Positions 44,044 through 53,181 of a stretch of DNA of 64,000 nt are shown here, one piece after another. How positions within the stretch are numbered: the stretch's first letter is position 1; every line of letters starts with the position of its first letter. The stretch is from Clarkia xantiana subsp. parviflora (taxonomy: Eukaryota > Streptophyta > Magnoliopsida > Myrtales > Onagraceae): NCBI GenBank assembly GCA_036873135.1, contig JAPTYO010000002.1:48847452-48911451 (forward strand). The letters are read 5' to 3'. The notes below the pieces were generated by a model. The model saw nothing but the letters and a program-made list of their open reading frames with translations. It was not told where the DNA came from and did no database searches. A program made the translations under genes and the position numbers.

Positions 44044-44605
44044 TTTCTTCTCATATTATCTTTGTTCCTCCTTTATATATATATATATATAATAGATATA
44101 TATTTAATGGTTAGATTCAATGTAATTTAAATTGTTAATGTGTCAAAATGTCATTGGATATAAATGTTGATGTGTCAAGATGTGAGAAAATGTAAATGCT
44201 AATGTGTCATAATGTGGGAGAATGGTTCTCTTTCCTCCTCCCTTATTATATATATATATAGATAGATTTCTAAGTTTTTTTTAAAGGCTCCTCGCAACAA
44301 TTGTACTCCATAATGGAAAATAAGTATGTATATATTATTGTATAAGAAACAATATAAGGAAGTTTAAATGTGCATGCATTAAATAATACATGAAAGTGAA
44401 CAAAAATTAAATTTGTAGTTAAAAAATACCTTTTCAAAGTTAATGCGTTCATTATGGTAAGTAATTCAAAATAAAATAATAAAAGTACATTCTAAATATA
44501 AGCACACAAATATATATCATCACCACTATAATTAAATGCAAACAATATCCTTATATATAAATAAAAACTAATCAAGTATGAAATAACTGCATCTGTTTAA
44601 TAATA

Positions 44606-45809
44606 GCTATATTATATAGAAATTCTATTAAAGCAAAAACTAATGCTCTATCTAATTATTATTTTGAAATTATGTATGAAAATATATTATAGACAAATTT
44701 GGTTCATATTGAGAATATAAAATAAATAAATGTCAATATTTAATTTGGGGTTTAATATTGAGAAACAATATTATATTTCTTTTTTTCATTCATGTACTAA
44801 TAATGCTAAAATAATCTTCTTTGTTTTGCACTTTTTAAACTTATTATATTTTATTACAAATAAGTGTAAAAATATTTTCGCTAGAAAAACACCATCCATT
44901 ATTACTAAAATAATTTATTTAGAGGAAAAACATATTTATTATATTAAGAGTCATTTCTATGCATGGTAAATATATTTTTGTTAAATACTTTGTTAAAGAA
45001 ATTTTGGTTACCCCTGTACAGTTCTAAAAAAAATCCTATCAACAATTATGAAAGAAATTCGTTTCCAGATTTAGAATGTAACACTAATTTCAATGGAACA
45101 TTATGGGAAAAATTAATTTTGTTTTTAAAAAATAGAATGTAGTAATTTTTATATAAAAAAATTAAATATAAAAATTGTAATCAATCACTACGAATTAGAT
45201 AATAGACTTTCTATGTATAAGATAATCTACAAATTAGAAAAATTATATATCATATTTTCCTATTCATGCAAAATCACAGGCAGAATGGAAGAATTCATGA
45301 CTATTGTATAAAGATAGGTCTAATTTTTTAGGAAGAAATTGTTTATGTAGAGTTGCACTGCAGAAGGAGATCAGTCGCAACCCTACCTCGATCAGCTTCC
45401 GGAGATCAGCTGCTATGAATCATCCCGTGAATCGCCGCCGTAACATTGAGTTGCAAGGAAGAAGAAATTTTGTCGCAATTTATCGATCAACATCCAGAGA
45501 TCGGTCGCCGTAAATTGTCGCGGTCGTGGATCCCTATCAACGCCTCGATCAACTTCTGTGAATTTCAGAATTCATTCTCTATTATTTATAGATAAACAGA
45601 AGAATTTGATAGGTTTTTTCTGAGATGCATATGGATAATCGAATATGTGAAGATGGATTGTAGAATTCGAATAGTTTTTTTCGTGTTTGATGCATATGAA
45701 TTTTGGAATTTTTTTTATGAATAGGATTGTGGATTGGTGCTCTGAAGTGTGAAGTAGAGAGAATTTTTTTTTTTTTTTTTTTTTTGTAACTGCTCCTAAG
45801 ATGCAATTA
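44606..45809. other. AT-rich part of Helitron D
   Basis: No recognisable coding domain. 45340-45560 is GC-richer, with repeated GATCAGC/GAGATCGG words, and could be a captured 5' leader. Poly-T runs lie at 45764-45784. Confidence 0.4.
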
Positions 45810-46477
45810 GTGCCGGCAATGGTGCGGTGAAAATAAAATAACCATGGTTATTCGCACCATTTACCGCAATGGTTAACCGCACCATTATGGTGAGGGGCGG
45901 TTATGGTGATGAATCTTGTAACCGCAATGGTTATGGTTATGGTTATGGTATTCAGTCCATAACCGCGGTTATAACCATCACCTCTATATATATATATATA
46001 ATATTAATATATATATTACTTATAATACTTATATTTATTATACTTTAATTATTAGTCAAATATTATAATTCTAATTATTCTGTTCCCTGTCCCACACACC
46101 ATTTTTTTGTCTATATTTCTTATTATTAGGTAACCACATTTGGAAGTGATGGTGAATGAGGATCGCAAGTGATAGGCGATTGAAGATGTGTTTTTTAATT
46201 AAGTGAAACAGTGAAGTTATGTTTAATTTGGATTTCGTGTATGAAACAATGAATGTATGTTTACTCTTCTTGTATGAAACAATAATGTTGTATTAGTTTG
46301 AATGATTGTGGTTAAATGGTTTAATCGTGGTTAAAACCATGGTTATGGTTATGGTTATGGTATGAAGAATCATAACCGCAGTGGCTATGGTTATGGTTAT
46401 GGTATGAGTGAAAAAAATATGGTATGGTTATGGTATTAGTGCTATTCGCACCATACCCTCACCATCGCCAGCCCTCA
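45810..46477. mobile_element. Non-autonomous hAT-like element with GGTTAT repeats
   Basis: The ends GTGCCGGCAATGG and, inverted, TGAGGGCTGGCGATGG are related. ATGCAATTAG occurs on both sides (45801-45810 and 46477-46486), which contains an 8-bp target duplication whose exact frame is ambiguous. Both subterminal parts carry runs of GGTTATGGTTATGG. There is no transposase. Confidence 0.7.
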
Positions 46478-46664
46478 TGCAATTAGGTTTGTTGGAGCAA
46501 TTCTAATTTATCATCAAAGTACATATGGCAAGGAGTTATAAAATAAGAGTGAGAAATTTTGATATGGACGAATAATATACATGTATTGTAACATGTCATA
46601 GCAACATTTTCTTATTTGTCAAAATATTAGATCACATTTTGAGATTATATTATATATAGATAGA

Positions 46665-47334
46665 TTCATTCACTTTTTATTATTATAATTATTATTTTTT
46701 TGCCAAGTTTTTTTTTTATAATAATAAAATCATAACAAAATAGAGCAGTTTGTTCTTAGAGCTATTGTTATGTAACCTTCTATTAGTTAACTTGTTACGT
46801 AATTTCATTTCTAGAAATATTATTAATGAATATTGTTATTCAATTTAATAGTATTTGTATAATATTAATTTTCCAATAAAAGAAAAACTATATATAAAGT
46901 TAAATTCACAATATTCATTAATAAGAAATATTATTAATGAATATTGTTATTCAATTTAATAGTATTTGTATAATATTAATTTGCCAAGCTTTTTTCATAA
47001 TAACTTGAAAATAATGAAAAGAAAGAAGAAATATGTGATTGAAATTATATTCATCACCAATAGCCAAATATCGATTTTTGATAAATTACGTGGCAAAAAA
47101 AAATCACCATAAACTTTTTCTCGGTAAATACAAATTCACCATAATTAACTTTCAACAGTACAACAATAAATTTCTAACCATTATCATCAAACAATATAAC
47201 AACAAATATCTAATCAAAATCTCAATTTGTGAATCGTAAGAACTAAAAGCAGAATTGTTGAACTTCTCGTGAATTTGATTCATTGTACAATGAAAAATAA
47301 ATGCATATAATATTATATATCTACATATTTAATA
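46665..47334. other. AT-rich interior of the Mutator-type element
   Basis: Holds a 110-bp tandem duplication (units near 46816 and 46926, AATATTATTAATGAATATTG). No coding sequence recognised. Confidence 0.5.
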
Positions 47335-47506
47335 TGAGAGAGAATAAGAGTAGTAAGTGATAAGAAGGGTAATTTGGACTATACGGCTAAGTGAGATAAA
47401 AGAGAAAAGGTTCAACTTTTTATTGACAGTTGTCAGTCAGTAAATGGTACGTCGGAGGTTAGCGGAGTCTCATGTCTCGGAACCCCTATCATTTCTCTTG
47501 GTGTTT

Positions 47507-49250
47507 ACAGTAAAGCAATGATTTTAACTGCCTAGAAGGCTAGAACTAAGATCGAATCTGTTGCTCAACGATCGTACCACAAATATACCCTTTTCTTTTC
47601 TTAGATTTTTCTTAGGTTTCCAAGTGGAATGCAACTCCTTGCATGACCGACACCTAACCAGCCAGATCCTTCTTTCTAGATACAATTTATCGTCACGCAC
47701 ATCGGGCGATAATGCTCCTTGAGCGTCGACGATTTCTTCTACAACGGGAGATCTTCTCAATTGAGATAAAAAAAAAAGTCAGTTCAAACAGAGACAACAA
47801 AACTGAGCACTGGCGGAACATACTGGAGAAGCATATGTGTTTTGCCTCTCTTATCAAGAAGCAGTTTAACTGGGACTGCTCCGAACTCTCTTTGTGCAAA
47901 TATATAATAGAATTTACAGCTTCCGGCAGTAATCGAGACATGCAGAACAAACCGAAAAAGTGGTGTCTTCTCTTTGTAGAACTTGCGAGGAAAGGAGAAC
48001 TGCAAGTGTTGTCGTTAGTCGTATCAGAGGAATTGAGAACATGAGGAGGATTGAGAGCACGTAGGCTTCTTAAGCTACATCGAAAAGGCGTAACTGGCCA
48101 GGAAAGGTTGATCATTGGGAAGACACAGACATTTATTCGTTCAGACGTAACAGTCGAACATTGAAATCGATACATTGAATGTAGACAAACAACTCTGGTG
48201 TTGAATAGAGAAACGTTGAATAGAAGCGATGAATAAAGAAACAGCTGAAATTTTTCTCCTTAAAACGGCTGAAACTTAAACAGTAGTGCAAGTTAGGATG
48301 AATGACGTGTGATTGCACGGACCAATAGCATTGGGATTAGCTAACGTGGCAATCATACAAATAGTCTAATTAACAACCTAGGTATCTAAATTATATAATA
48401 TATAGATATAGATAGATAAATATCATTAAATAAACTTTTATTTCTTTATAGATATCTAATATACCAATATATAATATGTGTTGGGTCCTCACCCCAAAAT
48501 GTACATATTATCTTCAAAAGGTCTCTTTAGTGAATCGAACCGGACCGGCCAGCCAACCGTTTACAAAGAAACTAGAAACAAAGCCCATTCTGTCAACACA
48601 AGAAGAATAAACTTAATGGTGCCACCACATTTTTTCAAAGAAGAAGACACATAGAGAGGTCCTGAGTCTCCTGACCGCAATTGTGTCCATCTGCCTTGTC
48701 CTCAAGGACCTCAACTATTCCTTCTATGAAGTGTCGATAATAACCAAGTCTGCTCCAAATTAAGACGGATATATCGTATGACAATGAATTCTCTTCTACT
48801 CTCGTCTCTCGCCATCACCTCTTATGCTTCCACTTCTTCACTTCCAAATGTATACACCTACCGAGTGCCGTCTCTCTTCGTTTCTCATTTGCATGTGCCA
48901 GTTTCATCTTTAATGTACTTAATTTCATCGATTTCTCTGCACGTACAACATATTCTCTCAATTCGCTGAGATGTTGTTACTGTAAGCAGATAAGATGTTA
49001 TTTTCCATTGTCTTGATTTTGTACTCTATTATATGTCGCATTCTAATAAGTTTATGTCCTATTTTGTTTTTTGTTATGTTGAATTCGAATTAGTAGAATC
49101 TTCCTGCCAATTTCATGGAAAATATTTACCTTTTCCTAAGTAGTATAGTTCGTTGAAGTTGTTGTGATGAAGGTTGAAAAACCATTTGTTTAATTTTGTA
49201 AAGAAGTTCAAAGTTAAGGTTACTTTGCCTATAATTCAACATGAATTTTT
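47507..49250. other. Unassigned intergenic stretch
   Basis: Frames at 47693-48175 (-) and 47712-48044 (+) overlap and resemble nothing I know. Near 48413 a minus-strand TCTATCTATATCTATATATT preceded by A looks like another Helitron 5' end, with CTAACGTGGCA near it, but no matching 3' end is seen. 48540-48560 has ACCGGACCGGCC words like the hAT repeats. No gene is supported. Confidence 0.4.
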
Positions 49251-49532
49251 TGTAAGCATATGGTGATGGGCGCCGTAAATGGAAGCTCATTATACGTATA
49301 TGTTACCTAAGTTAATTGGGTAAATGTCACATTAGGGAGGGCCAGACCTAAATCCTAATTGACATAAGAGGCCCAAAATTGGGCCTCCCTTATACACCAA
49401 GTGGCCGGCCGAATTATGTAGGGGGCAAAGTGGACTTTTGTCCACAATGCTCCTCCTATATATATGGGGTGTTAGGGCTTTTATTAAGGTTAATCATAAT
49501 TCCTCCCTTGTGGTAATTTAAGAGAAAACCCT
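49251..49532 (+). repeat. 5' half of a copia LTR, split by a 12.5-kb insertion
   Basis: It begins TGTAAGCATATGG and keeps order with the inverted relative at 49533-50080 (GGCGCCGTAA, TTACCTAAGTTAA, GGGCCTCCCTTA, CTATATATATGGGG as TATA region). It breaks after GAGAAAACCCT. The remaining LTR resumes at 62081 in the correct order, ending AATCCAACA before a copia PBS. Confidence 0.75.
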
Positions 49533-50080
49533 TGTTGGATTACGGGGACGTAATACTACGGAATGCTAAACGTGTACTAGCAAGAAATCTAATCTACGTA
49601 GCGGAATTAGTACACATACCTTTTAGCTTTCCTGGCCAAGAACGAAGTGGAGGGAGTTCTGATCCTCCGGTCGGAACCACGTGCAAGTTCTTCCTTAGAA
49701 CAAGTCCCACGCAATGTAGCTCCACAACAAGACCTCTGATCGATCTTCAATGGAGATGGAACCTCGGACTTGATGTTGGTGGTGCCGAAATATTAGACTA
49801 GGGTGACAAGTTTTCTCAATGGAGATCCTTGTTCTTAATTGTGTGTTTAAACCCTTAGGAGTCACCCCTATATATAGTATTGGGTGGAGTTGCCAAAAGG
49901 CAACTCCAACCAAGGGTTTCAGCCGAACCATGCATAGGGTGAGGCCCATTTTGGGCCTCCCTTGTCAATTACTAATTGTATTTTGTCCAATTAGCCCAGA
50001 TTGACAATTACCTATTTAACTTAGGTAATTCCCTTAATTAACGGGCTCCTATTACGGCGCCACGTCGCCATATGCTAACA
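49533..50080 (-). repeat. Copia LTR in inverted orientation
   Basis: 548 bp; on the minus strand TGTTAGCATATGGC...CCCCGTAATCCAACA. The purine-rich GCGAGTGGGAGC just before it (minus strand, 50092-50081) fits a polypurine tract, so this is a 3' LTR of a minus-strand element. Only about 130 bp of that element's interior (50081-50213) remains before the gypsy LTR. Confidence 0.78.
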
Positions 50081-50213
50081 GCTCCCACTCGCCGGAATGG
50101 GAGGGTGCTCGTTAATATATATGGTTATGCAATAGTATCAACATCTCAGTCTTCAGTCTTCGTATCCGTCCCCGAATAGTTCATACGAGGCTTGCCGTGC
50201 GACTGGCGGATAC

Positions 50214-50893
50214 TGTTATGTCTGCTTCCACTTGGGTAGCTTCGGGCTTCTTTTCTACGAACGGGCTCTGGATGTGTGCACGGGAACGAGTATCTGTCTG
50301 TAGGCCTCGATCCTTGAAACACGATCCTCAAACTAATCTTCAACTTCCCGACCTTGATTTCTTGAACTCCGGGTCCTGCACATGGGGCAGTAACCAACGT
50401 GGGAGAGGGGGGGAATGCTGGTTGGGCCCTCTCCGACGCTCAAATCAAAATGTTTAGAGAGAGAAAGCCTTTGTAGAGAGAAGTCAGAGCATCCAATGTC
50501 CAAAAATGAGGGAGTCCTTTCAAATGGGAGACCTAGGCCTCTATTTATAGGGAACCTAAGGATCATGCCCAGTTTTGGACGGCTTGATGTCGGTATGAAG
50601 GAAAACGTATACCGTCATCAAGGTGGACTATGCGTGCACCGACTTCTCGCACTTGGCAAAATAATCGGGATGAGCGCGCGGAGAACATCGGTAATCTGGA
50701 CCTACCCGGATTGTTTAGCAATCCGGAGGTCCGGATTGCCTTAGGCAATCCGGAAGTCCTCCGGTCCGGGTACTGCGCGTATTCCAGACCGTTTTAGACT
50801 TGGGTGTCCGCGGAAGAGTTATTTTACGGGTTTTGAAGTATTTTGCGAGGCCCGAAATGTAAATACGAACATGAATTGGACAGATATCTAACA
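50214..50893 (-). repeat. 3' LTR of the non-autonomous gypsy element
   Basis: 680 bp, TGTTATGTC...ATCTAACA, with inverted ends TGTTA/TAACA. Minus-strand TATA box CTATAAATAG near 50544. Inverted AATCCGGA repeats lie at 50690-50765. Confidence 0.88.
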
Positions 50894-50940
50894 CTTGCCC
50901 CCCGAGTCAAGTAGCGGCTCAAAACCCATACTTGACTCTT
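50894..50940 (-). promoter_or_regulatory. Polypurine tract and stem-loop
   Basis: Minus strand: AGTCAAGTA (50937-50929) can pair with TACTTGACT (50913-50905), followed by CGGGGGGCAAG and the LTR. It is the clearest of three such arrangements. Confidence 0.65.
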
Positions 50941-52431
50941 TTTAAGATAAGATATTCGTCCAATTTAGATTCGGTACTGACCTCAAGGGTGGCCTGTTTG
51001 TCAATTCGAGTGTTGGGATCATAAATTTGACCAACTTCAATTTTCCGTCGTACGTACGTAATCTGTTTATAGGGTTAGCGTAGCAGACAATATACATATA
51101 ACAACATGCAATTATATTCGCAATATCATGTAATGAGTGAAATACTTGTAATAAAAAAGAATTATACAGCGTGATAATATCATGATGTATGATGTAAACA
51201 TATAACACGTTGTCAACATGTAGATGACGACATAGTAAACGGATGACGTAATCATGTAATAAGCAAAACACTTAGAATAATATGGAATTGGAAAGCATGC
51301 TTGTCAACATAAAACATGATGTAAACATAGAAAATGATGCAAGCATGTAGTATGATGTAAGCATGGAAGATGATGCAAACATTCAATTCATACTTAGATT
51401 ATAAAAATAATCATATAACAACCATGAGTTAGCATCATGTATACACATAAAAATAATAACATGTGTAATGATCTACGAAGCGCGTCATGCAACATTAGGG
51501 AGCATGTATGTAAAACAAGCATAGAAGAGATGTAAGGATGCTTATACATGATACTAAGGACTTGTGTGAAAATAGATATTAGTTTAGTCCTTAGCACATG
51601 GTGTGGACACTATTAATGAGAATTAGGAGAGAGAATACTCATTATCTTACATCCTTTATAGAAAAATCCCCAAGAAGCTCTCCATTCTTGATGAAGAGGG
51701 AATTCATGAAGGTGTGAATTTGGAGTAGTCACATCATATTTGACATCGATCAAGATCGAATCCGGTCAAGGAGGAGGCCAAGGCGGCGCGTGAGGAAGAA
51801 GGGACGGCGCGTGAGGTTGCCGCGGCGGCGCGTCAGGTTGCAACGGCGGCGCGTGGGTTTTCGGGTGAGGGCGAGTAGCAATTCGAACTTGCTTCGTGTC
51901 GGTGAGTCTAATTTCGTACATGACTGGATCTTTCGTGACTTCGTTTGGCCTTGATTTAGTCTTGAAATCACCATGTACCTAGTTATCTTACCATGCATAT
52001 AAGGTGTTTGATAAAATGCATTAGGATACTTAGCCCCAAATCGGCCAAAATTTTTCTAAGTGCTGAAATATTTTAGAAAATTTCAAATGAATCGTTATAC
52101 TTCCCTTATGCATAGTGTTCATTGCCGACATGTTGTTCCATGCCTTAGTCGTTGTTTTAGTATGCTCGATGTTGATGATCGGTAGTTGTACGTACATGGT
52201 CGTCAATGGTTGTATGTTGGCAATGATAGCTTAGGCAATGTACGTTGAGCATCATGTATACACTGTTGGTCATTGTCTGCAAACGTGCTAAAACACTTAG
52301 AAAATATTTTAACAATATCTAATGTTTGTTACCATAGATGTCGTCGTATGAGCTTTGTCGATAAGCGTCGTAGGAATGCTTAGGAGGTATTGTGTAGAAG
52401 TTGATAATAGCTACTTTATGCACGCAATTCA
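50941..52431 (+). promoter_or_regulatory. Leader region of the antisense gene with TATA-like box
   Basis: CTTTATAGAAAAATCCCC (51654-51671) is a plus-facing TATA-like box at the same place as in the two other gypsy elements. 51260-51560 is rich in ATGATGTAAGCATG-type words. 51770-51880 holds GGCGGCGCGTGAGG repeats. No coding sequence is recognised. Confidence 0.4.
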
Positions 52432-53070
52432 TCCTTGTCGACATGTATGTACGTACATGGAAACACTTAGAAAATATTCTCCCATTGTCGACATGTATGT
52501 ACGTACATGGAAATACTTAGAAAATATTCTTCACTTGTCGACATGCATCCTTGTCGACATGTATGTACGTACATGGAAATACTTAGAAAATATTCTTCAC
52601 TTGTCGACATACATCCTTGTCGTTATGTATGTACGTACATGGAAATACTTAGAAAATATTCTTCACTTGTCGACATGCATCCTTGTCGACATGTATGTAC
52701 GTACATGGAAATACTTAGAAAATATTCTTCACTTGTCGACATGCATCCTTGTCGACATGTATGTACGTACATGGAAATACTTAGAAAATATTCTTCACTT
52801 GTCGACATGCATCCTTGTCGACATGTATGTACGTAGATGGAAATACTTAGAAAATATTCTTCATTTGCCGACATGCATCATTGTCGACATGTATGTAAGT
52901 ACATGGAAATACTTAGAAAATATTCTTCACTTGTCGACATGCATCCTTGTCGACATGTATGTACGTACATGGAAATACTTAGAAAATATTCTTCACTTGT
53001 CGACATGCATCCTTGTCGACATGTATGTACGTACATGGAAATACTTAGAAAATATTATTTACTTGTCGAC
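52432..53070 (+). repeat. 66-bp tandem repeat with palindromic core
   Basis: About nine units of TTGTCGACATGTATGTACGT plus ACATGGAAATACTTAGAAAA and TATTCTTCACTTGTCGACAT, period 66 bp; the first unit is shortened to 51 bp. ATGTACGTACAT is a perfect palindrome and CGACATG/CATGTCG words recur. Because 66 is divisible by three, a 276-codon frame (52355-53185) runs through it, but its residues are simply the repeat read out. Confidence 0.92.
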
Positions 53071-53181
53071 ATGCGTGTATATACATAGTGCTCGCACACT
53101 GATTGATTTGTTGTTTGTAATTTTCAGGATTCCAAGTTATGCAGTCTCCTTTTCAGAGTTAGTCTTCTTGCCGCGGTTACT

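Larger units (their letters stand above)
36709..44266 (-). mobile_element. Helitron E
   Basis: The 3' end CTAG is at 36712-36709, with GGGGTCAGCAC and a hairpin CGCGCTATGCGC before it. The 5' end TCTATCTATATATATATA is at 44266, preceded by A. The ends are confirmed by the uninterrupted duplicate at 36014-36540, which shows precise insertion between A and T. It contains Helitrons B and C; its own sequence is about 36709-37765 and 44044-44266. Confidence 0.8.
35659..46664 (-). mobile_element. Outermost Helitron (D)
   Basis: The 3' end on the minus strand is a CCGCG...CGCGG hairpin (about 35672-35686), nine bases, then CTAG (35662-35659) followed by T. A 5' end TCTATCTATATATAAT at 46664 is preceded by A. 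That matches Helitron insertion between A and T with TC...CTRR ends. The 5' end was chosen by family resemblance and is less certain than the 3' end. Confidence 0.6.
35418..47497. mobile_element. Mutator-type element hosting a Helitron nest
   Basis: The left end GAGAAATTATTGGGGTTCCG and the right end (reverse) GAGAAATGATAGGGGTTCCG are inverted. Similarity continues more loosely for about 160 bp (35418-35580 against 47335-47497). TTGGTGTTT flanks both ends (35409-35417 and 47498-47506), a 9-bp target duplication typical of Mutator. Without the Helitrons it would be about 1.1 kb, with no transposase, so it is non-autonomous. Confidence 0.82.

Noticed and set aside
47533..47545. CTAG words as a Helitron 3' end partnering the 5'-like end at 48413
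   Set aside because: No CG-rich hairpin lies about ten bases before them.
47693..48175. 160-codon minus-strand frame as a host gene
   Set aside because: No known motif, overlapping a 110-codon frame on the other strand, in transposon-rich sequence.
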